Part shown: positions 17,880 to 26,142 of the stretch, one piece after another | Layout of the letters: every line of letters begins with the position of its first letter | Numbering within the stretch: position 1 is the first letter of the stretch | NCBI RefSeq assembly: GCF_002514735.1 | Contig: NZ_NBWU01000004.1 | Span: forward strand, 1 to 64,000 | Source: Sediminicola luteus | GTDB taxonomy: Bacteria; Bacteroidota; Bacteroidia; Flavobacteriales; Flavobacteriaceae | Direction of reading: 5' to 3' | DNA: 64,000 nt | Notes under the pieces: model-generated | What the model was told of the DNA's origin: nothing | The model's input: only the letters and a program-made list of their open reading frames with translations | Databases searched by the model: none | Position numbers and translations under genes: made by a program

Positions 17880-20096
17880 ATGGAAATCAAGGTATTTAAG
17901 AACATGGTTTTAGCTTTAGTCGCAGTAGTTTTTTTAACCAGCTGTGATTCCAAGACCATGGTGTTGGCCGATAACGGGAAAACGGATTACAAAATCGTTT
18001 ATTCAGACGATACCTTGAAACCTACCGCAGCTATTCTGGCCCAATACTTAAATACCACTACCAAGGCAGATTTTGCATTAGCCGACAAAACTTCTGGGAA
18101 AGATATCCAGCTGAGTATAGATGCTTCCTTGCCGGAACAGGCTTTTGAAATTAAGGCAGATGGTCAATCTCTACAGATTAGGGCTGCTTCTACAAAAGCC
18201 ATAGATCAGGCCCTGTTTAGTTTTTTGGAAAAAGAATTGGGTTGTAGATGGTATGCTCCTGATGCGGATTTGATACCGATCCATGAGAAATTAACCTTGC
18301 CAAAAGACTACGCATATGTCTACAAACCAGAAATAAAAGTAAGGACAGTCCATTCAAAACTATTCTATGACAACCCTGATTTTGCTCAAAAACAAAAGGT
18401 GACCACAGAAGCTTTTCCGTCTTATGTGCCATCGGCCCGTGTGCATACTTTTCATAAATTCTTGCCTGAAGAGGCCTTCTATGTGCCCCATCCGGAATAC
18501 TACGCACTTCGAAATGGAAAACGATTGCCAACTCAATTATGCCTTACCAATACTGATGTCCTAAAAAAAGTAATTGATTCAGTAGGCGCTTATTTTAAAA
18601 GGCATCCGGAAGCTACCGTACTTTCGGTAAGCCAAGACGACAACCAACAGTATTGCACATGTGATAACTGCTCAAAAATTGATATGGAAGAAGGCAGCCA
18701 ATCGGGTACCATGATCCGTTTTGTAAATCAAGTGGCCCAAGCCTTCCCGGACAAAACCATATCTACGTTAGCTTATCAACACACCCGAAAGCCCTGTAAA
18801 ACCAAGCCAGCCGACAATGTTTTAATTACCCTTTGCTCCATAGAATGCGACCGTAGTGGACCCATTGAAGAAAAATGTGAAGATTTTGCTTCCGATTTAA
18901 AGGGTTGGGGAAAATTGACCAAGAACATTCGGATTTGGGATTACACCACCCAGTTTACCAATTTTTTGGCCCCATTCCCAAACATCCATACCCTTCAACC
19001 CAATATCAAATTCTTTAGGGACCAAGGTGCCAAATGGGTTTTTGAACAACACAGTGGTAATCCGTCAGAGCTATTTGAATTACGCTCTTACTTAACGGCC
19101 AAATTACTTTGGAATCCAGACTTGGACCAAGAAGCATTGATTACAGATTTCACCGATGGCTATTATGGCCTGGCCGGAAGGCATATACGTCAATATATCG
19201 ATTTAATTCACCAACGGATAAAAAACGACCCGGAATTCTTTTTGTTCCTCTATGGTGATCCCTCCGAAGCCTTTACATCTTATCTGTCTCCTAAGTATTT
19301 GATGGAGTATGTTAATGTTTTTGATACGGCTGAAACTATGGTCGAATCGGACCCTGTACTACTAAATCGGGTTAGAAAGGCACGCTTAAGTACAGATTAT
19401 GCTGTTTTGGAAGCAGCCAAAAAAGGGCTATCAGATACCCTTAGGCTCACCCAGACAACTTCAGGTGAAATTCAACCGAATCCGTTTATTGAAAAGGTGC
19501 TCAAAAGGTTTTCTAAAACCATTAGCGACAATGCGATTCCCTTAATGAACGAAATGGGTTATAAACCAGAAGCCTATATTTCTAATTATCAGAAACTATT
19601 CCAGGTCGCGGCTAAACCGAATAAAGCCAAAGGTGCTAAAGTAACCCTGCTGACAAAGCCCAAAAAATATGCCAACAAAGACCCACAAACCCTAACCGAT
19701 GGCGCATTAGGCGGTAATGGATTTTATGCAAATTGGCTCGGTTTTGAAGGTAACGACCTTGAAGCTATAATCGATTTAGGCCAGGTTCAGGAAATCTCTG
19801 AAATTTCTACGGCCTTTTTAAAGGTGACCAACCATGTTGTCTTCTATCCGGAATCAGTAACCGTTTGGTTATCTACAGATGGTAACGCTTACGAAAAAGT
19901 GGTTTTTCAAAAAAACCCGGAACCCTTGACCAAAAAGACAAAAAAGAATGAAATACAATATTTCGATTGGCAATTCCCAACTACTTCGGCCCGCTTTATA
20001 AAAGTTAAAGCTAACAATATGGGCACCCCGCCATACTGGCATCATGCTGCTGGTCAACCCGCCTGGATCTTTATGGATGAGTTGATGGCCAATTAG
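17880..20096 (+). CDS. DUF4838 lipoprotein with C-terminal F5/8-type C domain
   Basis: A 738-residue lipoprotein (lipobox LTSC, C22). Residues ~30-150 resemble the alpha/beta N-terminal domain found before GH20 and GH67 barrels. The central ~160-560 region is the DUF4838 domain, with a cysteine cluster C259-x-C261-x-x-C264 (CTCDNC) that could bind a metal. The C-terminal ~590-738 part looks like an F5/8-type C carbohydrate-binding domain (AIIDLGQVQEISEIST, then PAWIFMDEL), similar in build to the end of the GH20 at 11000. DUF4838 proteins are common in Bacteroidota glycan loci, but I know of no established reaction; a glycosidase fold is inference. It begins two bases after the fourth GH92 and ends the enzyme block. 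Confidence 0.8.
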   Translation: MEIKVFKNMVLALVAVVFLTSCDSKTMVLADNGKTDYKIVYSDDTLKPTAAILAQYLNTTTKADFALADKTSGKDIQLSIDASLPEQAFEIKADGQSLQIRAASTKAIDQALFSFLEKELGCRWYAPDADLIPIHEKLTLPKDYAYVYKPEIKVRTVHSKLFYDNPDFAQKQKVTTEAFPSYVPSARVHTFHKFLPEEAFYVPHPEYYALRNGKRLPTQLCLTNTDVLKKVIDSVGAYFKRHPEATVLSVSQDDNQQYCTCDNCSKIDMEEGSQSGTMIRFVNQVAQAFPDKTISTLAYQHTRKPCKTKPADNVLITLCSIECDRSGPIEEKCEDFASDLKGWGKLTKNIRIWDYTTQFTNFLAPFPNIHTLQPNIKFFRDQGAKWVFEQHSGNPSELFELRSYLTAKLLWNPDLDQEALITDFTDGYYGLAGRHIRQYIDLIHQRIKNDPEFFLFLYGDPSEAFTSYLSPKYLMEYVNVFDTAETMVESDPVLLNRVRKARLSTDYAVLEAAKKGLSDTLRLTQTTSGEIQPNPFIEKVLKRFSKTISDNAIPLMNEMGYKPEAYISNYQKLFQVAAKPNKAKGAKVTLLTKPKKYANKDPQTLTDGALGGNGFYANWLGFEGNDLEAIIDLGQVQEISEISTAFLKVTNHVVFYPESVTVWLSTDGNAYEKVVFQKNPEPLTKKTKKNEIQYFDWQFPTTSARFIKVKANNMGTPPYWHHAAGQPAWIFMDELMAN

Positions 20097-20140
20097 TAGC
20101 ATTTTTAACTTATTTGCGATTTTTTCAACTTTTTAACGCA

Positions 20141-20164
20141 TTTGTGTTACAAATAACAATTTGT
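20141..20164. promoter_or_regulatory. three-half-site palindrome upstream of first susC
   Basis: TTTGT (20141-20145), ACAAAT (20149-20154) and ATTTGT (20159-20164) form two overlapping inverted repeats that share the middle half-site. It lies about 195 bp before the susC start and has no counterpart before the second susC. It could be a regulator site; no factor can be named. Confidence 0.3.
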
Positions 20165-20237
20165 GTGCGATACCGCTGTTTTTTATTGCCTAAAATATTG
20201 TTAAAAACTTCCGTTGTTTAGCCCGTGGTGATCGTTA

Positions 20238-20358
20238 TTGGTCGAAAAACGTTTAGAAACCTTAACCATATTATAACATTTATAATCTGGAAATTCCCTG
20301 TGGGACTTCCAGGAAAATTTACTTAAACCAAATAATTGATTAACCTAAAAGAGACATT
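20238..20358 (+). promoter_or_regulatory. susC leader: conserved block plus 5' hairpin
   Basis: ATTGGTCGAAA, CGTTT, AAACCTT and a TAAC-x-TTTATAA stretch (20237-20286) recur at the same distance before the second susC. A hairpin follows at 20287-20312: CTGGAA/TTCCAG plus TCCC/GGGA with a three-base loop, ending 47 nt before the ATG. A second conserved stretch (AAAATTTACT, AATTGATT) runs into the coding start. No clear TAnnTTTG box with a TTG at proper spacing was found, so the true start site is unknown. Confidence 0.6.
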
Positions 20359-23300
20359 ATGATTAAAAAACTGCTGTCATTTTTGGTTTTTGTTTCTATG
20401 CTTTCCGTAAGTACGGGATATGCACAGAGCAAAAATGTGTCGGGAACCGTTTCCGACGAATCCGGGGTGCCTCTTCCCGGGGTAAGTGTTGTCGTTAAAG
20501 GACAAGCTAGGGGTGCTTCTACAGATTTCGATGGAAACTTTTCTATTGATAATGTAGCCTCAACAGATGTATTGGTGTTTTCCTTTATTGGATTCGCCGA
20601 TCAAGAAGTAACCGTGGGATCACAATCCTCCTTCACCATCACCTTGGCCGAAAGTGCCGAAGCTTTGGATGAAGTTGTGCTAACGGCCTTAGGTATCGAA
20701 AAGCAAGCCAAATCTATTGGTTACGCCCAAGAGACCGTAAAGGGTGAAGAATTGGCTGGTCGCCAAGAAAACAATGTTATCGATGCTTTAAAAGGTAGGG
20801 TAGCAGGTGTTCAAATTACAAATAATGATGCCGGTGGTGGTGGATCGGTAAACATCGTTATTCGTGGTGGTACGAACATTCTTCCTGGTCGTTCAGATCA
20901 GCCTTTGATCGTTGTTGATGGGGTTCCGATTCAGAATGACGATACCGATCAGGATCGTGGAAGTCGTCGTGACTGGGGTTCTGGTATCAATGCTGTAAAC
21001 CCAGCTGATATCGAAAGCATGGAAGTACTTAAGGGTGCTAACGCAGCTGCACTTTATGGTTCTCGTGGTGCGAACGGTGTAATTTTGATTACAACCAAAA
21101 AAGGTCGTGACAATGGTGGTATTGGTATCACCTACGACTTTAATGCAAGATTTGAGGATATCGCTACAACCAGAGACGTGCAGAACGTATACGGTATTGG
21201 TTACAATGGCTGGGACAAAGCCAATCCATTCCCAACAAACGACAACGGAAACTTGGCTATGCCAGGTGTAAGTTACTGGGGTTCTGGTGCTTCATGGGGT
21301 CCAGAAATGGATGGAACTCCTGTTGAGTACTATGACGGCGTGGTTCGTCCATTTAGCCCTCAGCCCAATAACCTAAAAGAACCTTATGGTATAGGTGAAA
21401 CCTATGTACACTCGGTTTCTATGCAAGGTGCTAATGAAAAAGGTAGTTTCCGTGCTTCTTTTACAGATAACAAATCTGAAAGAATGGAGCCTAACAACCA
21501 TTACGACAGGTTTAACGCCAGTTTTAACGCTGATTATAACCTATCGAGTAAGGTTACTGCCGGTCTTACTTTCAACTATGCGAATATCGACAACCTAAAC
21601 CCAAGGGTTTTAGGTGATAACGATCAAGGTTGGGGTAAAGCCTTATTATACAACTGGGCCCGTTCTGAAAGAGTTCAGTTACGTATGGATAATTACTTGA
21701 CTCCTGAAGGAACTTTAGATCCAGATTATCGTTATGGACGTAGTGGCGGTATCGTTTGGAACCTTCTTCAGCGAAAGGAAATGAGGGAAATTGACCGTTA
21801 TTTTGGTGCATTTACCCTGAACTGGCAATTTACCGATTGGTTGAACTTAATGGTACGTACTGGTATTGATAATGCCAACGAACAAAGAACCATGAAGCAG
21901 CCGCCTCAGAATCCTGATGGGTTGGATTTAAAGTATTCTACAGGTCTTAGTAAAGACAACTCAAGAAACTCTGAATTCCTATTAACCGGTAATCATCAGT
22001 TAACTGATGACTTAGGTCTGACCGCCAACTTTGGTGGGTCGCAGTATTACCGTAAAAAATACGGTCTGTACTCAAGAGACGATAGATACTGGAATAATCC
22101 AAATCTATATGCTTTAGATAATGCCCAACAATTTGTAAATGGCGACCGAAACAGAGCTATTAACAGAATTCCGAATGAAGAATTTTGGGAAAAGAAAATC
22201 AATTCCTTATACGGAACCTTAGATTTCAATTTCAAGGATTATTTATTCCTTCAGGTAACCGGACGTAATGACTGGTCTTCAACCTTACCGGACGATGCAA
22301 ATAGTTATTTCTATCCATCTTTTAACTCATCATTTGTATTTACCGATGCTTTCCAAGATGCTTTCGCTGGAATGGAATGGTTAAATTATGGTAAAGTACG
22401 TGGTACTTGGGCCCAAGGTGCGGTAGATGATTCTCCATACCAAACTGTACCTACCTATAACATTGGGTCAAGGTTTGGAGAGCCTGCTTCTTTTGTACCT
22501 GGCGAAATACCAGCAACTAACCTTAAACCACAGAAGACCGATACTTGGGAAGCTGGTTTGGATTTAGGAATGTTCAACAACCGTGTAAACTTTAATTTTA
22601 CTTACTATAATAAGTTATCTGAAAACCAAATTATGAGCGGTCCTTTGGCTTGGTCAACTGGTTTTAATAGTAGAAGGTTTAACACGGGTAGTATGCGAAA
22701 CAGTGGAGTAGAAATCACTGTAGATGCTACTCCAATTTCAACCAATGATTTTAACTGGAACGTGTTGTTCAGTTTCTCCAAAAACAAGAATGAAGTAGTT
22801 AACCTAGATGATTCTGGTGCTATCGAAACCCTACGTATCACTGGTTTATGGGGATCTAACGGACCATCAATTGAAGCCCAGCCAGGCCAACCTTATGGTC
22901 AAATAATGGGTTGGGACTTTATCTATGACGATGCCACTGGTAAACCATTGGTAGATGAAGATGGATATTTGTATACCACTAATACTCGTGTTGCTTTGGG
23001 TAACGTAACCCCAGATTTCTTAAGTGGTCTTATTAATACTTTCACTTACAAAGATTTCACCTTTAATATGATTATGGATGCCAAAATTGGTGGTGACACA
23101 TATTTCTCTTCTAAAGGTGTTGCCGATGGATTTGGACAATCTGCAGAATCACTACGTGGTAGGGATACCCAGTACGGTGGTTTAAGCTGGACAGATGGTA
23201 ATGGGAATGCTCGTACCGATGGTATGATCGAAGATGCCATCGTTTCTCCAGATGCTCCTGTATACAACCCAGAGACAGACTCTTATGATTTCTCTACTTC

Positions 23301-23643
23301 TGGAGAGAACACATCAATCATTCCTGCTCGTCATTATTGGGCTGTAAGATCTTCAGGTTGGGGTGCAGGTGCACCAACGACCCATTCCGTTCATGAGAAT
23401 TCTTGGATTCGTCTTACGGAATTGAGCTTAGGATACAATGTGCCAAGAAAATTCTTGGAATCATTCTTTATCCAGAACCTTTCGTTCAATGTATTTGCTA
23501 GAAATGTGGGCTATCTTTACAAGACTGCGCCTGACAACTTAAATCCGCATAGTACTATTAACGGAGGTAAACTTTCAGGTATTGAATTTGGTGGTTCACC
23601 AATTACCAGAACCATTGGTTTCGGAGCAAAAGTATCTTTCTAA
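20359..23643 (+). CDS. SusC/RagA-type TonB-linked outer-membrane transporter
   Basis: A 1094-residue SusC-family importer. After the signal peptide (cleavage near GYAQ-S23) comes a carboxypeptidase-regulatory-like N-terminal extension (about 25-105, VSGTVSDESGVPLPGVSVVV). The TonB-box/plug junction follows with EALDEVVLTALG, then the plug domain with LYGSRGANGVILITTKKG near residue 240, then the 22-strand barrel. SusC works as a lidded channel with the SusD encoded 19 bp downstream and imports oligosaccharides or peptides. It lies 262 bp after the glycan enzyme operon, so N-glycan fragments are its likely cargo. It could instead belong functionally to the ASPIC/UnbV module that follows. Confidence 0.95.
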   Translation: MIKKLLSFLVFVSMLSVSTGYAQSKNVSGTVSDESGVPLPGVSVVVKGQARGASTDFDGNFSIDNVASTDVLVFSFIGFADQEVTVGSQSSFTITLAESAEALDEVVLTALGIEKQAKSIGYAQETVKGEELAGRQENNVIDALKGRVAGVQITNNDAGGGGSVNIVIRGGTNILPGRSDQPLIVVDGVPIQNDDTDQDRGSRRDWGSGINAVNPADIESMEVLKGANAAALYGSRGANGVILITTKKGRDNGGIGITYDFNARFEDIATTRDVQNVYGIGYNGWDKANPFPTNDNGNLAMPGVSYWGSGASWGPEMDGTPVEYYDGVVRPFSPQPNNLKEPYGIGETYVHSVSMQGANEKGSFRASFTDNKSERMEPNNHYDRFNASFNADYNLSSKVTAGLTFNYANIDNLNPRVLGDNDQGWGKALLYNWARSERVQLRMDNYLTPEGTLDPDYRYGRSGGIVWNLLQRKEMREIDRYFGAFTLNWQFTDWLNLMVRTGIDNANEQRTMKQPPQNPDGLDLKYSTGLSKDNSRNSEFLLTGNHQLTDDLGLTANFGGSQYYRKKYGLYSRDDRYWNNPNLYALDNAQQFVNGDRNRAINRIPNEEFWEKKINSLYGTLDFNFKDYLFLQVTGRNDWSSTLPDDANSYFYPSFNSSFVFTDAFQDAFAGMEWLNYGKVRGTWAQGAVDDSPYQTVPTYNIGSRFGEPASFVPGEIPATNLKPQKTDTWEAGLDLGMFNNRVNFNFTYYNKLSENQIMSGPLAWSTGFNSRRFNTGSMRNSGVEITVDATPISTNDFNWNVLFSFSKNKNEVVNLDDSGAIETLRITGLWGSNGPSIEAQPGQPYGQIMGWDFIYDDATGKPLVDEDGYLYTTNTRVALGNVTPDFLSGLINTFTYKDFTFNMIMDAKIGGDTYFSSKGVADGFGQSAESLRGRDTQYGGLSWTDGNGNARTDGMIEDAIVSPDAPVYNPETDSYDFSTSGENTSIIPARHYWAVRSSGWGAGAPTTHSVHENSWIRLTELSLGYNVPRKFLESFFIQNLSFNVFARNVGYLYKTAPDNLNPHSTINGGKLSGIEFGGSPITRTIGFGAKVSF

Positions 23644-23662
23644 TCGAAAAAGTGTATAGACT

Positions 23663-25321
23663 ATGAAAAAATCATATATAAGAATTTTTCTTTCTGCCTG
23701 TGTTTTAGGAGCTACTTTGGTTTCCTGTGAAGAAGGGTTTGAAGAAATGAACCAACATCCGGAAAAACCGACGCAAACGGTTCCAGACCATTTGTATACA
23801 GGTATCTTGGATAAATTGAACTATAGAGGTAACGCTTGTTTGTATACCTACTTACCTCAAACAAGTATTGCGGTTAGGCACTCAACCTCTACACCATTAC
23901 AAAATCTAGATCTTCTTGAAAACCGAAGTGGTATAGATGATCTTTGGAAATTGTATTATGAGAAACTAAGGGACATGAATCGCCTTAAGGAAGAAATGGA
24001 CAAATCCGCCTACCTTCCTGAGCAACATCGTAACCAAAAAGCTATGTTGGAAATTCTTGAGGCACAATTTGCCTTAATGGTAGCCGATGCTTTTGGTGAC
24101 ATGCCGTATACAGAAGCTGGACAAGGTTTAAGCGATGACGTTTATCGTCCTGTATATGACAGCCAAGCTGATGTGTATAAAATGGCTTTAGACAAAGTAA
24201 AGGCCGCTGTAGCCAGTCTTGCCCTTACTACTGAAACACCTGATGGCGACGCTTATTTGGATTTCAATAGCAACAAACTATTGACAGGTTCTTCAGACGC
24301 ATTAACCAATTTTACTTTCTTCAAAAAGTTCGGTAATGCCATGTTGATCAAGCACGGTCTACGTCTTTCTAAATTGGATGCCACTGCTGCGCAAGATTAC
24401 ATTTCTACAGGTATGGCCGGCCCATTGATGGAGGCAAGTACTGAGAATGCAGGTTTCACTAACGAGCGTGCAAGAGGAAGCGGAGATTGGTCTTGGGCCC
24501 GTTATTATGGACCTACTTATCAGCCATCCGAATTCCTAGCCGATCAAATGGTTGATGATGCTGCCGATATGTCGAACATTATGGACGCCGAAGTTTATGA
24601 CCCTCGTTTTTATGCGGTTTTCTATCCGAATAAAGATGGAGAATTCAGGATTTTACCAAACTCCCCAGATGCCGTAGCTGCTGAATCGCCTTATTTAGCA
24701 CAGGCCGGATTATACCCTGGAGGAAGCAATGGTAATTTACCTGAAGCTCCGGGTTATGCCGAATACGAGGCTACCCACAGTATCTGGAACCGTTTCTATA
24801 TTAGCAGTAACGAGATGCCCTATATCATGATTTCATATGCAGAGCAGCAATTGATTATCGCTGAGGCCATTGCCAGTGGTTATGCTACAGGAGATGCGCA
24901 AATGTATTATGAATCGGGAGTTCGTGCTTCTGTAGAAGAGTTTCTGAATTTGGAACACGCCCAAAACCCAGATGCCAATCCAGACCGTATTATTACTTTA
25001 GAAGCTGCTGATATCGATGCCATGTTGGCTCACCCAGAAGTAGCTTATAATGCTGCTAGTGCATTGGATTTGATTCGTACCCAGCGTTGGATCGACTACA
25101 TTAATAGACCTAACGAAGCTTGGGCAATGATGCGTAGAACCAATCATTTTAATGTAGATAATGATGTGCCTATCACCAATAACGGCGATGCTTTCTCTAT
25201 GGTTTATCGTTTAATGTACCCTGCGAATGAAGCAGATTACAACACCGATAACTATGTACAGCAATTGTCAAAAATGGGTGGTACAGATAACGTTCGTTAC
25301 GTACCGGATATTTTCAAATAA
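23663..25321 (+). CDS. SusD/RagB-type nutrient-binding lipoprotein
   Basis: A 552-residue outer-membrane lipoprotein (lipobox LVSC, C22) of the SusD-like_2 type. Its mature start EEGFEEMNQHPEKPT is the hallmark opening of this branch. The acidic residues directly after the cysteine fit a surface-export signal in Bacteroidota. Alpha-helical TPR-like segments hold the SusC partner, and the distal part with loops (about 200-400) would bind ligand. It is co-transcribed with the SusC upstream and ends at a strong terminator. Ligand is unknown; the adjacent GH92/GH20 operon suggests N-glycan fragments. Confidence 0.93.
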   Translation: MKKSYIRIFLSACVLGATLVSCEEGFEEMNQHPEKPTQTVPDHLYTGILDKLNYRGNACLYTYLPQTSIAVRHSTSTPLQNLDLLENRSGIDDLWKLYYEKLRDMNRLKEEMDKSAYLPEQHRNQKAMLEILEAQFALMVADAFGDMPYTEAGQGLSDDVYRPVYDSQADVYKMALDKVKAAVASLALTTETPDGDAYLDFNSNKLLTGSSDALTNFTFFKKFGNAMLIKHGLRLSKLDATAAQDYISTGMAGPLMEASTENAGFTNERARGSGDWSWARYYGPTYQPSEFLADQMVDDAADMSNIMDAEVYDPRFYAVFYPNKDGEFRILPNSPDAVAAESPYLAQAGLYPGGSNGNLPEAPGYAEYEATHSIWNRFYISSNEMPYIMISYAEQQLIIAEAIASGYATGDAQMYYESGVRASVEEFLNLEHAQNPDANPDRIITLEAADIDAMLAHPEVAYNAASALDLIRTQRWIDYINRPNEAWAMMRRTNHFNVDNDVPITNNGDAFSMVYRLMYPANEADYNTDNYVQQLSKMGGTDNVRYVPDIFK

Positions 25322-25338
25322 TAGTATTTGATATTACT

Positions 25339-25374
25339 GAAAACCACCGTATTTTACGGTGGTTTTCTTGTTTA
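25339..25374 (+). terminator. terminator after first susCD
   Basis: A perfect 13-bp stem, GAAAACCACCGTA (25339-25351) and TACGGTGGTTTTC (25355-25367), with a TTT loop and a weakly T-rich tail. It separates susD from the MORN-repeat gene and is strong enough to work in both directions. Confidence 0.85.
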
Positions 25375-25402
25375 AAACCGAAATTAACTTTACATAAAAT
25401 CA

Positions 25403-26050
25403 ATGAAATATTTTCTAAGTATAATAGCTCTAATTGCCTTTGGTGTTCAGACCAATGCGCAATGTAAAGTACTCAAACAAGAAATTTCAGAATCCTATGA
25501 AGGAGACTGTAAAAAAGGGAAGGCCCATGGTCAAGGGGTGGCCAAAGGAACCGACTCATATGAAGGAGAGTTTTCCAAAGGTCAACCCAACGGACAAGGC
25601 ACCTATACCTTTGCCAATGGTGATGTATATATTGGCCAATTTAAAAAAGGAAAAAAACATGGAGAAGGAACAATGACCAAGGCCGACAAACTTACCGTAA
25701 AAGGATATTGGGATAATGACGCATATATCGGTACTGAAAAAACACCATATAAGATTATCCGAAAAAGTAGATTTGTTGGTAATGTCAATTTTTCTAGGAA
25801 AGAGGGTGCCGACCAAATAATCGTTACCGTACAAATTGGTGGAAGAATACAAAACGCTAATTTAAATATTACTCCATTGGAAGGTAGTCATGGCGTTGTC
25901 ATGAACAATTCACAACGCACTACAATTCAGTCGGTAATATTTCCGTACCGGGCTAAAGTAAGCTTTAATCTTAATGGTGAAAACCACGATGTAGAGTTCC
26001 GTATTTCCCATGGGGGAACCTGGAACCTTAAGATTCCTGTAAATCCGTAA
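25403..26050 (+). CDS. secreted MORN-repeat protein
   Basis: A 215-residue protein with a signal peptide (NAQ-C20; the cysteine is followed by basic residues, so lipidation is unlikely). Three MORN repeats span about 32-95: YEGDCKKGKAHGQG, YEGEFSKGQPNGQG and YIGQFKKGKKHGEG. The C-terminal ~110-215 part has no family I recognise and looks beta-rich. MORN repeats form beta-hairpin rods that contact membranes or proteins, and no enzyme activity is implied. The gene is boxed in by strong terminators on both sides and so is a separate transcription unit inserted in a SusC-SusD-ASPIC cassette. Its promoter must lie in the ~35 bp before the start. Confidence 0.85.
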   Translation: MKYFLSIIALIAFGVQTNAQCKVLKQEISESYEGDCKKGKAHGQGVAKGTDSYEGEFSKGQPNGQGTYTFANGDVYIGQFKKGKKHGEGTMTKADKLTVKGYWDNDAYIGTEKTPYKIIRKSRFVGNVNFSRKEGADQIIVTVQIGGRIQNANLNITPLEGSHGVVMNNSQRTTIQSVIFPYRAKVSFNLNGENHDVEFRISHGGTWNLKIPVNP

Positions 26051-26058
26051 ATCCTAGC

Positions 26059-26098
26059 CCCTTGCCCTCTTCCACACAGGGCAAGGGATTTATATTTT
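26059..26098 (+). terminator. terminator after MORN gene
   Basis: A 10-bp stem CCCTTGCCCT (26059-26068) / AGGGCAAGGG (26078-26087) with a nine-base loop, followed by an AT-rich tail (ATTTATATTTT). It lies nine bases after the MORN stop. Confidence 0.8.
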
Positions 26099-26142
26099 AA
26101 TAAAAACAAGCCCAAATCTACTTTCAAAGAAGCATCGCGATT

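Noticed and set aside
20237-20358. Standard -33/-7 promoter in the susC leader
   Set aside because: TTG of TTGGTCG and the nearest TAnnTTT-like box are too far apart (about 33 bp in the second copy), so I do not call a promoter box there.
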